A DNA stretch of 49,001 nt from a virus: positions 1-49,001 of the IMG/VR virus record IMGVR_UViG_3300009378_000013. The stretch is one strand, 5' to 3'. The position numbers and the translations under genes were made by a program. Under the pieces are notes generated by a model that was given only the letters and a program-made list of their open reading frames with translations, had not been told where the DNA came from and searched no databases. The stretch's first letter is position 1; each line of letters opens with the position of its first letter. Positions 18,900 through 26,276 of this stretch are shown one piece after another.

Positions 18900-19473
18900 T
18901 GTTCACCAGAGCAGCTGCGTTATTTTCGGGGACAGCCATCATCTTACGGAGGATTTCTTCCATTCCTCCGGCGTGTTTTTCAACATCAGCGATGATTTCC
19001 AGTGGACGAATGCCATAACCGGCCTGAACAGCCAGTTCCATCAGGGCATTCTTCTTGTCAATTGGGTCTTCGATCTGATCAATCGTCTCCATGATCCGCC
19101 TGACCAGTTCCTGTGGCGGAAGATTTGCGTCGACCATCCCTTTTGACAATACAGTAAGCATAATTTCCCTAACTACAGGATTTGTTTCCTTTGCCTCAAT
19201 CTGCCGGTAATTCTTTGTTGGGGCATATCCCGCCCCCCGGTATGCCTCGGCCTTTGAGGTTCCTTTCAAACGAAGGTATGCATAACGCAGGTCGCGCATC
19301 GAAAATTTCTTATCCATGAAATCATCGTCGACAACCTTGTCGCGGAACACCTCCGTAACCAAAAAAGACAGGAGAAGTTCGAACATTTCCGCATGACTCT
19401 TCGGGTTCTTGAGCCGTATTTTGCGGACCTTTTTGAATTTTCCCCTGCCAACAGGAATTTCGTCCCAAGCCAT
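18649..19473 (-). CDS. terS: Terminase small subunit-like (TerS), 274 aa
   Basis: Lies directly before TerL. Residues about 60-100 contain a helix-turn-helix-like stretch (RYAYLRLKGTSKAEAYRGAGY), and about 110-185 are helical, matching DNA-binding plus oligomerisation parts of small terminases. The last ~84 residues, rich in Gly, Glu, Ser and Arg, are coded by DNA that also encodes the TerL N-terminus in a different frame, so this tail may be of little function. Start ATG 19473 shares one base with the holin stop (TGATG). Confidence 0.65.
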   Translation of the reverse strand: MAWDEIPVGRGKFKKVRKIRLKNPKSHAEMFELLLSFLVTEVFRDKVVDDDFMDKKFSMRDLRYAYLRLKGTSKAEAYRGAGYAPTKNYRQIEAKETNPVVREIMLTVLSKGMVDANLPPQELVRRIMETIDQIEDPIDKKNALMELAVQAGYGIRPLEIIADVEKHAGGMEEILRKMMAVPENNAAALVNNVGYETDQLQGATGDAGSEPESWPESGGVGVARSTKQRGAHISDAIVDLALENRETVERSRVPKPPASDDERQGVEGGAGESA

Positions 19474-19712
19474 CAGCTTTCAATCTTGGTCTTCTTCCCT
19501 GCCATGATACTGTCAGACACAGACTGTCCGGTAATGATCGCGCCAGCTACACCAGCACACCATTTCAAGCCTTCCAGTACCATGTCATCAGGAACGCCAA
19601 CAAATTTCACAATAAGTGAAGAGGCCGGGATATATACCAGAATCCACAACAGAAAATATGTGGCAAACGCAATGCGTTTCGTGCTTGTAATCTTGTCCCA
19701 GAGCTTAGTCAT
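19473..19712 (-). CDS. Holin-like small membrane protein, 79 aa
   Basis: Two hydrophobic segments (about 15-37 and 45-62) joined by a short Pro-Asp-Asp turn, ending in a basic tail (AGKKTKIES): the size and layout of a class II holin, which permeabilises the inner membrane to release endolysin. The start at ATG 19712 overlaps the preceding stop by 8 bp (ATGACTAA), with GGAG in front. It is next to TerS, as in T7, and about 3.5 kb from the endolysin. A non-lytic membrane protein is the main alternative. Confidence 0.6.
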   Translation of the reverse strand: MTKLWDKITSTKRIAFATYFLLWILVYIPASSLIVKFVGVPDDMVLEGLKWCAGVAGAIITGQSVSDSIMAGKKTKIES

Positions 19713-21357
19713 CACCAACTCCATCGTTGAAAAACAAAAGAAACTGTGCGCCCTGACCAATAACGGGTTCTGTGCCAAGCGCACCCAAATAAGTACCACC
19801 CGTGTATGTCGTTGTAAAAGCAGGAGAAATTGCTTTCAGATAAAAATTCAGGCTCGTAGCATCCACAAACTGGGGGACTTGTCCAGTTACATCGTTCCCA
19901 ATCGAAGTAAAAGACCCGTTTGTGTTAGAAGTGTTCAAATAAAACAACGTATGACCGTAAGAAAATTTTGTGGCAGCTACGTTTTGATAGCCGTATGAAG
20001 CTGTCCCATTATGGAGAGTGACGATGTTATCTGTTACAATTAATTCTCCTCCCGGCTCACCGCCATAGGCACTTGATCTGACCCCTCGCGAATTGTTCAC
20101 GTCAGAACCCGGACCCACAATTGTATTGTGGTAAACCTCAATGGTATCTTGGGCTTCGGCAATTATGAGATCAATGCCGATTAAATTATTTTTGAGTACG
20201 TTCCACCCAATCTCACCATCAGCATCACCGTTGAACTTGATCCCCGGACCATTATCGTTATTTCTGACGTTCAAACTACAAACATAAACACGGTAAGACG
20301 AGTCAATTTGAGCGACATATCCGTCCTGACCAAAGTTCAGAACTGCACCAAGATCCGTGTTGCCCTGCGTCAAAGAATCATTCCACCAGACAGTATTCTT
20401 CGTGTTTGCCTTGATCACCAACAGACTGTCAAGGACTTCGGCTGGATGATAAAAAACAGACGGCATGATTTTTATCGTATCCATCTGACCTGCAGTTGTC
20501 AAATTCTTTCTGGCATATCCACCTGCTGAAGTTAATGTTCTGAAGGTTGTGTCTGGGATGTGCATGTACTTTGCAAGCGCGTCATATGTCAGCGTAAAGT
20601 CAAAATTATCCCCAGTGGCTTCACTTGGAAAATGCCACACAGCAACTATCGACACGGCCCCTTCGTAAGACAACGAATTATCAGCATTGCCACTTGCATT
20701 GTGTCCGCCACCAATTACAGGGTCTGCCGGATTTACCTGATACGGCGAGGTTTTCCCGTGCGCTATTGGTGCGTGTTCTGTGTTATTAGTCGTGGCGTGA
20801 ACATTGGTTCCGTCCATATAGACCGAATAAACCTTCCAGTTGTGGGAATAACTGTCGTCATCCGGGGTGTCGATATATGAACTTTCAACCCGCTGTTGCC
20901 AAACACCATAACGATCCAGAATACCTTGATCAAGATCACAAGGGGCATAAATAATCTCTGTTCCAGCAGTTCCAATGTATGGGTTTGTAATCACCTCGAT
21001 CAGCATCCCGTCACGCCATTGCAGTGTATCTCGAAAATCAGCATCAGTCCACGAACAGTATTTTGATCCGTTGAACTGAGCAGCTACAATATCTCCACCA
21101 AACGGGGATTCTGCATAAGCATAGGCGGCGGCGGTATAGGTTGTTGTGTCAATATTCGTGTAATCCCGACACAACATTTGGAATCCGTATGGACGAGCGA
21201 TCATCAACGCAACAAGAGAATCGGCAGACCTGCCCGAAAGCGCGGCATAATCTGCCAGCGTTGCAAGTTCAAGAGGATTATCATCATCGACCGTCAGCGT
21301 CACCTGTGCAAATGCTGCGGCTGTGATCAACATGGCGAAAAGCATGAGCCATTTCAT
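19705..21357 (-). CDS. Sec-exported beta-helix protein, 550 aa
   Basis: Residues 1-17 are a signal peptide (MKWLMLFAMLITAAAFA, cleavage before Gln). The mature protein has many short beta strands; the C-terminal half shows right-handed parallel beta-helix rungs (N-V-L-K-N-N-L-I-G-I-D-L, I-E-V-Y-H-N-T-I-V-G-P, G-E-L-I-V-T-D-N-I-V-T-L-H-N), as in pectate-lyase-like adhesins and tailspikes. ATG 21357 is chosen over a TTG two codons earlier because GAGGAG fits and it makes an ATGA overlap. It could be a polysaccharide-binding or -cleaving protein. A tailspike would not normally have a signal peptide, so a secreted host-surface factor is preferred. Confidence 0.65.
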   Translation of the reverse strand: MKWLMLFAMLITAAAFAQVTLTVDDDNPLELATLADYAALSGRSADSLVALMIARPYGFQMLCRDYTNIDTTTYTAAAYAYAESPFGGDIVAAQFNGSKYCSWTDADFRDTLQWRDGMLIEVITNPYIGTAGTEIIYAPCDLDQGILDRYGVWQQRVESSYIDTPDDDSYSHNWKVYSVYMDGTNVHATTNNTEHAPIAHGKTSPYQVNPADPVIGGGHNASGNADNSLSYEGAVSIVAVWHFPSEATGDNFDFTLTYDALAKYMHIPDTTFRTLTSAGGYARKNLTTAGQMDTIKIMPSVFYHPAEVLDSLLVIKANTKNTVWWNDSLTQGNTDLGAVLNFGQDGYVAQIDSSYRVYVCSLNVRNNDNGPGIKFNGDADGEIGWNVLKNNLIGIDLIIAEAQDTIEVYHNTIVGPGSDVNNSRGVRSSAYGGEPGGELIVTDNIVTLHNGTASYGYQNVAATKFSYGHTLFYLNTSNTNGSFTSIGNDVTGQVPQFVDATSLNFYLKAISPAFTTTYTGGTYLGALGTEPVIGQGAQFLLFFNDGVGDD

Positions 21358-21797
21358 TCCCAAAACTCCTCCATCAGGAGACTATCCTGCGAAACAACCC
21401 GCCCGTTATGCCAATGACCAGACAGAGTTGAGTCTTTGTCAAAAAACTCTTGTCCATCTTCACGAGAAAGAATTGCGCCGTAGTTTAATCCATGAACATC
21501 ATGTAACAGGGAAACGTCTTCCTCGGTAAAGCCAACGGCTTTTTTTAGAGCTAGGACATGAAGACTGTCAGACGAAACGACATACCAGTCCCATTCAAAA
21601 AGCAACTCAACAGTAACCCATTCTTCCCAATCAACATCAACATAACACAACGTCGACGCTGTTGGGAGCCCGCTGTTTGGGATATAATAGTCGCCGCTGG
21701 GACTGAATGGTGGATCGGCTTTAACAACAAGCGCAATTACCAGAATCAAAACAGCCAGAGTACCGGGAGCCCACCAATATCTATCCATCCAGTTCAT
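21354..21797 (-). CDS. Signal-anchored envelope protein, 147 aa
   Basis: N-terminal hydrophobic segment after MNWMDRYWWAPG (about residues 11-27, TLAVLILVIALVVKA) with no clear cleavage site, so probably an inner-membrane-anchored protein whose acidic C-terminal domain (about 120 aa) faces the periplasm. ATG 21797 is chosen because it makes an ATGA overlap with the previous stop and has AAAGGTG in front. No family recognised. It lies within the exported/membrane gene cluster next to the endolysin; an inner-membrane spanin-like role is possible but it lacks a clear coiled coil. Confidence 0.6.
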   Translation of the reverse strand: MNWMDRYWWAPGTLAVLILVIALVVKADPPFSPSGDYYIPNSGLPTASTLCYVDVDWEEWVTVELLFEWDWYVVSSDSLHVLALKKAVGFTEEDVSLLHDVHGLNYGAILSREDGQEFFDKDSTLSGHWHNGRVVSQDSLLMEEFWE

Positions 21798-22378
21798 AAC
21801 CACACCTTTGCGGTTAATCCTGCGTTCCATCCTTGCCACCAACCAATGTCCATTCCGAGCGACAATCTGCCGATCCGTCTGGATTCAGCACCGATACCAC
21901 CCTGCAACCATCTATCGTACTCGTGTCTCGATAATGGAGTGCTGAAGTCGGCCCTGACGCCCGTATATGCGAAGAGTCTAATCCAAGCTGAATCAACAGG
22001 TCTTGATGTGCTCGTTGTGCTGTTAATACTGCTAAAATCAATGTACTCAACGGAGTCTGGGGGGACATACGCACTACTGTAGTCGAAATCGTAGTCGCTA
22101 CGTCGATCTCTTCCAACTCTGATCCTAAGCGGTCCCCCATCACCAACAACCGTTCCAGCGGGGATCTCAACCGTAATTGTATCTCGCTCAACTTTTGCCT
22201 CACGGTAAACGATCTGTTGTTCAATCTTTGGCGGCTGTGGAACAGGGATACGGACTTCCATTTTTTGAAAATGGACAACTTCTTCCGTCTTCCCGAAGTA
22301 ACTTCCTGCAAAGCCCATAATACCAAGCAGGAGTATCACAACCCACAGGGGTATTTTCAAGCCAATGATTTTTTTCAT
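21794..22378 (-). CDS. Signal-anchored envelope protein with beta-rich C-terminus, 194 aa
   Basis: Residues about 9-26 are a transmembrane anchor (IPLWVVILLLGIMGFAGS), followed by a Pro-rich extended linker (RIPVPQPPKIEQQIVYREAKVERDTITVEIPAG), then a domain whose last 60 residues alternate polar and aromatic or glycine residues (LFAYTGVRADF, LSLGMDIGWWQGWNAGLTAKVWL), like amphipathic outer-membrane strands. The layout is a tether from the inner membrane towards the outer membrane, as in unimolecular spanins. ATG 22378 follows CTGGAGATCGCAAGA. It sits between the exported proteins and endolysin; a lysis or envelope role is inferred from layout only. Confidence 0.55.
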   Translation of the reverse strand: MKKIIGLKIPLWVVILLLGIMGFAGSYFGKTEEVVHFQKMEVRIPVPQPPKIEQQIVYREAKVERDTITVEIPAGTVVGDGGPLRIRVGRDRRSDYDFDYSSAYVPPDSVEYIDFSSINSTTSTSRPVDSAWIRLFAYTGVRADFSTPLSRHEYDRWLQGGIGAESRRIGRLSLGMDIGWWQGWNAGLTAKVWL

Positions 22379-22402
22379 TCTTGCGATCTCCAGTAGTACC
22401 TA

Positions 22403-23269
22403 TCACGGTTCATTATCCTTGTAAAGCAGGGCATCACCGTTGACCAACTGTACCCAGCCTGCATGTAGCGGGTAATAAAACCCGTTTTTCAATATCAAGG
22501 TATCTTCTACGGTATCACCACGATACATTCCTCTGATATGGATGGTCGCGTCACCATTCACAGGCTGAATACCGGCCCAATCACCATTGCATGGAACCGC
22601 CCTGATAGAGTCGATATACATGCCTGTACCAGTCGAAGTATCGGCTTTCAACAAGGCAACCATATCCCTGCTGGCTCTGGGCGGACGATAATAAGCGGTT
22701 TGAGACTCAACGGCATTCAGGGTGAGGACTGTATCGGTTCCGAACATGAGGTAAACTGTGCCAGAATCGTGGACTTCGCAGTGGGCTTCAACATAATAGT
22801 ACGGGAAGGTGCGTTCGAAGAAGAAGTGCCGGATTTTCATGCTGTTGTCTTCTTGGAATGCTGCCAGTTCAGCCGCTGAAAAAGCACCTCCAGCATCAGC
22901 ATCGTCCCTTTTCTTGCTCAACCAGTACATTCGGTTTTCGGTTGAGTCGAAATGGACCGAATCACCCCAAGCTACACACCATAAACTGTCATCTTCCATC
23001 GTCGATGGAGCCCAACCGGACAAAATAGACGATAAACCACGCGGATTGGGCCAACTACTGTTGCCTTTCGTCACATCGCTACCGACATCAAGCAAATCCC
23101 AGTCTGTCCACTTGAATTCGACATGATAATTGGCGTATGTCGAGTCCTGACCGTAGATAATCGTGGAATCTTGGATGTAAATAACGTCTGTTTCGAGCGG
23201 ACCAGCCTGAACCGCAAGAAACGTGAGCAACCCAACCAGCAGCGTCAGAAACAACGCCAACCATTTCAT
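22403..23269 (-). CDS. Sec-exported protein after the endolysin, 288 aa
   Basis: Residues 1-22 form a signal peptide beginning MKWLALFLTLL and ending A-V-Q-A before Gly. Its start closely resembles that of the 550-aa exported protein (MKWL-x-LF). The mature part is acidic, aromatic and beta-rich (D-S-T-I-I-Y-G-Q-D-S-T-Y; G-T-V-Y-L-M-F-G-T-D-T-V-L-T-L-N) and has 3 Cys. No family is recognised. It overlaps the endolysin stop as ATGA. It could bind or modify the cell surface or help in late envelope disruption. Confidence 0.65.
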   Translation of the reverse strand: MKWLALFLTLLVGLLTFLAVQAGPLETDVIYIQDSTIIYGQDSTYANYHVEFKWTDWDLLDVGSDVTKGNSSWPNPRGLSSILSGWAPSTMEDDSLWCVAWGDSVHFDSTENRMYWLSKKRDDADAGGAFSAAELAAFQEDNSMKIRHFFFERTFPYYYVEAHCEVHDSGTVYLMFGTDTVLTLNAVESQTAYYRPPRASRDMVALLKADTSTGTGMYIDSIRAVPCNGDWAGIQPVNGDATIHIRGMYRGDTVEDTLILKNGFYYPLHAGWVQLVNGDALLYKDNEP

Positions 23270-23928
23270 GAGGAACCTCCTCCTTCGGGATCAAACTGGC
23301 ACCTTTGAACCCAGTGCCACCAATATTTTGACAGCGCGGGATTCTGTTTCGCGAGTTGCGTGTAATATACGAATCTTTTCGCGACAATGACAGTCAAAAG
23401 CGTAGCGAGTCGATTCCCCTTGACGGCCGATTTCATCATTTCTATCGTTTTACGACCAACAACCCCGTCTTCCACCAGCCGGGGCATTTTCCGTTTTACT
23501 GTTCCGCCTCGTTTTCGGGCCTTTTTCTGGACTTGACGGAATTCTTGGTCGGCAATGTCATTAAGCGCGGACTGAAGAAGGCGACCCGTTCTGGCGACTC
23601 CGGCGTTGAAGGCATGGTCTGTAAGCAAGTATGCAAGACGGAGTGGGACAAAATCTTCCCTTGCGCCGATCTGGTCATAGTAATGCTCACGCATGATGGT
23701 CCTTGTCCGAGCCCGGATGCGTGAATTGTCCTCAATAGAGAGACGTATTCCGGCGACCTTTCCACTATTTTCTTCAATAGCATCTCTAAGAATATCCCAG
23801 AAGAACTCTTCTCCCCAATCTCGCTCGGTAATACCAAAGATCGTGAGACCTCCCGGATCTGCTGAATCGTTGGAAATTCCACCTTCATTTTCTTCAATCC
23901 TCAAGCAAACCTTTGTGAACTTATCCAT
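23266..23928 (-). CDS. Endolysin, GH108 muramidase with peptidoglycan-binding region, 220 aa
   Basis: N-terminal glycoside hydrolase 108 pattern: E-E-N-E-G-G-I-S-N-D-S-A-D-P-G-G-L-T at about 12-29, with the catalytic Glu in ENEGG and the D-P-G-G-x-T loop, then a helical body containing L-T-D-H-A-F-N-A-G. The second half (about 145-205) contains D-G-V-V-G-R-K-T-I-E-M-M, like the small helical peptidoglycan-binding domain usual in this family. There is no signal peptide, so release depends on a holin. ATG 23928 was chosen: AAGGAG lies 10 bp upstream and it overlaps the previous stop by 8 bp (ATGGATAA). Confidence 0.85.
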   Translation of the reverse strand: MDKFTKVCLRIEENEGGISNDSADPGGLTIFGITERDWGEEFFWDILRDAIEENSGKVAGIRLSIEDNSRIRARTRTIMREHYYDQIGAREDFVPLRLAYLLTDHAFNAGVARTGRLLQSALNDIADQEFRQVQKKARKRGGTVKRKMPRLVEDGVVGRKTIEMMKSAVKGNRLATLLTVIVAKRFVYYTQLAKQNPALSKYWWHWVQRCQFDPEGGGSS

Positions 23929-24385
23929 CTTCGCCCATCTCCTTGCGCTGCTGCGCGGTACGCTTGTCGACATATGGCTTGTGACGGGTGACTACACCGC
24001 CGTGCTTTTTGCTGGTTGGGGTTTGTTCATATTTTCGACAGCCTGTGTCAACGCTATCCCCCGACTCGACAGTTCTTCCTTCACTCCGGGCTTTTTGTCG
24101 TAAACGTATCCCCCTGATCCATTCAAATTGCTCTCCCACTGCCCCATCGGGCCTTGTTTCTGCCGAAACAGTGACATCCTCACCGAGAGCTGCCTTTGCT
24201 TCATGTTCTACCTCGATTGCGTCTGCCAGCTGGCTCATTGTAACATCATTTTCTTCATCAATTTCAGCCATCTGGGCTATGTTTTCAGCTTCCAACCGCG
24301 TTTGGAAGGCCGGATCAATGTCAAACGGATCATCACGATCATAATTGTGTTTTCGAGGCAATAAATTCGATTTCTCCTGCGGCAT
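23921..24385 (-). CDS. Hydrophilic protein of the late operon head, 154 aa
   Basis: Unrecognised. Acidic helical N-terminal half (Glu-Ala-Glu-rich) and basic C-terminal half (K-K-H-G-G-V-V-T-R-H-K-P-Y-V-D-K-R). ATG 24385 is chosen because AGAGGAGG sits 5-8 bases upstream; a start nine codons earlier is possible but has no such site. It overlaps the preceding gene by 47 bp and the endolysin start by 8 bp. No membrane segment. Confidence 0.55.
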   Translation of the reverse strand: MPQEKSNLLPRKHNYDRDDPFDIDPAFQTRLEAENIAQMAEIDEENDVTMSQLADAIEVEHEAKAALGEDVTVSAETRPDGAVGEQFEWIRGIRLRQKARSEGRTVESGDSVDTGCRKYEQTPTSKKHGGVVTRHKPYVDKRTAQQRKEMGEDG

Positions 24386-24662
24386 CGTAATCCTCCTCTG
24401 CCAGAAATTCAACCTCTTTACCGTGCCGATAGAAGACTTTTGCCCCTTTCGGCGTGATCATGACAACCATACTGCAACCCTTTTTCCCAGAAAGGGTCTC
24501 AACGTAAGATTCAGCCCGTTTTTGCTGATCATCAGCATATTTTCGACGCAGGATAAACATATTATCCTCACCCGCCGCAATAAATTGCTCCAAAATGCCG
24601 CCGGAGTTCCCGCGCTTCATTGACGGTAAAATCAGGAAATCACTGCTGTAAACTTGATACAA
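24339..24662 (-). CDS. Small unknown protein, 107 aa
   Basis: No recognised domain. Residues about 45-105 alternate strands and helices (CSMVVMITPKGAKVFYRHGKEVEFLAEEDY). The TTG at 24662 is chosen as start because AAGGGAG lies 5-6 bases upstream; the ATG at 24620 has no ribosome-binding site. It overlaps the winged-helix gene by 23 bp and the next gene by 47 bp. Being second in the late operon, a regulatory role alongside its neighbour is possible. Confidence 0.5.
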   Translation of the reverse strand: MYQVYSSDFLILPSMKRGNSGGILEQFIAAGEDNMFILRRKYADDQQKRAESYVETLSGKKGCSMVVMITPKGAKVFYRHGKEVEFLAEEDYDAAGEIEFIASKTQL

Positions 24663-24894
24663 GGTTGCTCCCTTCTACCGTCAGGCTATATCTACCCTCA
24701 ATCACGTACACAAAACCCCGCCCACGCAGATTTTGCAATGATCTCCAGATCATTTTCCGGTGATTGGGGTCTGTTTTACCGTAAAACGCTTGGGAAAGGC
24801 CGGAAGGCGTATTGAACGGGACACTGCCCAGATTCTTCAAAATAAACTTCTGCCTGCGACCCAAGCCCTTTGAATTGTTGACCATTGATGTCAT
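24640..24894 (-). CDS. Winged-helix DNA-binding protein, first late gene, 84 aa
   Basis: Pattern of a small winged helix: helices in RRQKFILKNLG and TPSGLSQAFYGKTD, a recognition helix in RKMIWRSLQNLRGRGFV, then a beta wing (YVIEGRYSLTVEG). It resembles the 81-aa protein at 38036-38281 over the recognition helix and wing (LQNLRGRGFVYVIEGRYSLT against LKTLKRRGLVEVIKRGSYSIT), so the two are probably paralogues. As the first gene of the leftward late block it is a good candidate regulator of the divergent promoters. ATG 24894 follows CACTGGAG. Confidence 0.65.
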   Translation of the reverse strand: MTSMVNNSKGLGRRQKFILKNLGSVPFNTPSGLSQAFYGKTDPNHRKMIWRSLQNLRGRGFVYVIEGRYSLTVEGSNLVSSLQQ

Positions 24895-24919
24895 CTACTG
24901 TTCTCCAGTGTGTGCAGAC

Positions 24920-24949
24920 AATATAGCCCATACGGAAGAGCCCACGCAA
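24920..24949 (-). promoter_or_regulatory. Candidate late promoter (minus strand)
   Basis: TTGCGT, 18-base spacer, TATATT, read on the minus strand, with TG two bases before the -10 box region. Transcription would begin about 20 bases before the winged-helix gene. It matches sigma70 consensus at the key positions but the -35 box is weak, so it may need an activator. Confidence 0.4.
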
Positions 24950-25098
24950 GACCAAAAAGAGACCCCGACAGGTTGGTCAAGCCCATCGGGGGTCCACTGG
25001 AGATTCGGTGCGGACGAAGAACACAGATCACACCGTCGAACCACAATATACGAACAACAGGTGGACTCCAACAAACTGAACAAAAATAAAAAGAGTTC

Positions 25099-25127
25099 TT
25101 GACAAGAAAGAATCTCAACCGTACCTT
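25099..25127 (+). promoter_or_regulatory. Candidate early promoter (plus strand)
   Basis: Perfect -35 TTGACA (25099-25104), 17-base spacer, TACCTT (25122-25127), which keeps T1, A2 and T6 of the -10 box. Start point about 25134. It faces the plus-strand gene block and lies in the divergent region 24895-25201, which otherwise holds no gene that I can support. Confidence 0.6.
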
Positions 25128-25168
25128 ACCGGGGCGACAGCAGCCGACATGCTTTATCATATATATAT

Positions 25169-25199
25169 ATCCCTCTGATAAAAAAATCAGGGGGATTTT
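25169..25199 (+). terminator. Intrinsic terminator or attenuator in the early leader
   Basis: An 11-bp stem (ATCCCTCTGAT with ATCAGGGGGAT, one G-U pair) with a 6-base A-rich loop and a short TTT tail. It lies only about 35 nt downstream of the predicted start point at 25134, before any gene. It could attenuate early transcription, or end a ~65-nt small RNA. Its 3' arm also contains the GGGGG that could serve the small frame at 25202. Confidence 0.6.
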
Positions 25200-25201
25200 C
25201 T

Positions 25202-25363
25202 ATGAAAAAAATATGGAAAACAGGGAGGAAAAAAATAATTGGAAACGAAATAGTTGGGATTTGTGTAGAGGGGGTATACCTTCGATTTCCTTCCTATACC
25301 GGTCTTTTAGGTCTATGGGGGTCTTCTTTTGAGGAGAGGGGAATGGTTGGTAGTTTAACTTAA
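25202..25363 (+). CDS. Possible small basic peptide, 53 aa
   Basis: Frame starting MKKIWKTGRKKIIGN, basic at the N-terminus and more hydrophobic afterwards (YTGLLGLWGSSF). AGGGGG lies 9-10 bases upstream but inside the 3' arm of the leader hairpin, so translation would depend on opening it. It ends 13 bp before the next gene. It may be a leader peptide or chance; no similarity is recognised. Confidence 0.3.
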   Translation: MKKIWKTGRKKIIGNEIVGICVEGVYLRFPSYTGLLGLWGSSFEERGMVGSLT

Positions 25364-25376
25364 CTGGAGGTTAGTC

Positions 25377-25757
25377 ATGCGTGTACGATTCATGTTCTCT
25401 GATGCGTGTAAGGTAGCACGTACAAGTAAGCAGGTGAAGGCTGGTAAGATCATGTCTTCTATTCGTGCGAGTGATACTGAACTCAATGATTGGATCACCA
25501 TCTACAATCGTTGTGCTCTACCATCATTCGGTAAGCTGTCTGATTCTGCATATGTTGATATTGTTGATGCTGACAGTGGTGAAGTACTGGACAGGTATTC
25601 AATTGCTGCTACTGAAGGTAGTGGTATGACTGCTGAAGGTCACAAGGATGTAATGTCCAAGCGTGGCTATGTGAAGATCGTTGTAGCCCCTATGGATGAC
25701 AGCTGTACTGATGAGCTTGAAGAGTCAGTAGCTGTCGAAGATGAAGTAATGTCGTAG
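25377..25757 (+). CDS. First early protein, 126 aa
   Basis: Unrecognised soluble protein: basic N-terminal third (KVARTSKQVKAGKI), mixed alpha/beta centre with A-Y-V-D-I-V-D-A-D-S-G-E-V-L-D, and a strongly acidic C-terminus. Start ATG 25377 with CTGGAGG seven bases upstream. It is followed at once by a strong terminator. Codons end mostly in T (GGT, GCT, CGT), unlike later genes, which suggests high expression. First position after the early promoter fits a host-takeover function, but this is only positional. Confidence 0.7.
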   Translation: MRVRFMFSDACKVARTSKQVKAGKIMSSIRASDTELNDWITIYNRCALPSFGKLSDSAYVDIVDADSGEVLDRYSIAATEGSGMTAEGHKDVMSKRGYVKIVVAPMDDSCTDELEESVAVEDEVMS

Positions 25758-25763
25758 CATCAT

Positions 25764-25794
25764 GGGGGACTTGTTCCCCCTTTTTAAGGGGTTT
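25764..25794 (+). terminator. Twin overlapping terminator hairpins
   Basis: GGGGGA-CTTGT-TCCCCC followed by TTTTT (25764-25785) is a standard terminator. The same C-run can instead pair downstream: CCCCTT-TTT-AAGGGG followed by TTTT (25777-25794). The two stems exclude each other, yet each ends with a U-run. The rest of the 98-bp gap to the next gene contains a weak GCAGA/TCTGC pairing and no gene. Confidence 0.7.
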
Positions 25795-25855
25795 TGCAGA
25801 AAAGTGTGGTACTCTGCTAGAAACCCCTGTATATTCCTGCAACGGGGATGATTTC

Positions 25856-26098
25856 GTGAGAGACGGTAGAAACGTATTCCATGCTGGTTTGTTGTTTGTT
25901 GGTGATTATTGTGGATTGAGGCAAGGTGTGTATTTTGGCATCATTCCTGATAAGAAGCAGCGAACTTGGCAAGCCATGTATAAACGCAGAGAACATGGAT
26001 ATTTATCTATTGGTAAGTCTAAACGTGAGTCATCCCCAACGTGGGCTGTTGATGTGTCTAACGATTGGATAGTGGAGGTCATGAAACATGATGACTGA
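25856..26098 (+). CDS. Small early protein, 80 aa
   Basis: Unrecognised. Beta-rich (GLLFVGDYCGLRQGVYFGIIPDKKQRTW) with a Trp-Ala-Val-Asp-Val end. GTG 25856 has GGGGAT 9 bases upstream. Its end overlaps the next gene by 11 bp, and its size, overlap and T-rich codons mark it as part of the early small-gene cluster. Confidence 0.5.
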   Translation: MRDGRNVFHAGLLFVGDYCGLRQGVYFGIIPDKKQRTWQAMYKRREHGYLSIGKSKRESSPTWAVDVSNDWIVEVMKHDD

Positions 26099-26276
26099 AT
26101 GGATAGTTGCTTGGAACCAAGACCTTCGTCGTTATGGTTTGTGGAACACAGGAAAAGGTTTCTTTCTTGATGGTTACTGGTATCGTCGTTTGGAAGAGGC
26201 TGAGAGTTCGGCACATTTAATGAACAGCTATGCTACTAGGGCTGTCAACGAAGGATTGGAGGTGATTCCATCGTGA
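26088..26276 (+). CDS. Small early protein, 62 aa
   Basis: Unrecognised; begins with two ATG codons (26088 and 26091) and is preceded by GGAGG 10-12 bases upstream. Aromatic-rich first half (WIVAWNQDLRRYGLWNTGKGFFLDGYWYRRL), then a short helix. Reading ends in a GTGA-type overlap with the membrane protein gene that follows. Confidence 0.5.
   Translation: MMTEWIVAWNQDLRRYGLWNTGKGFFLDGYWYRRLEEAESSAHLMNSYATRAVNEGLEVIPS

Noticed and set aside
25099-25332. 77-aa plus-strand frame across the early leader
   Set aside because: It begins at the -35 box of the likely promoter and runs through the terminator hairpin, so it would not be transcribed from its start.
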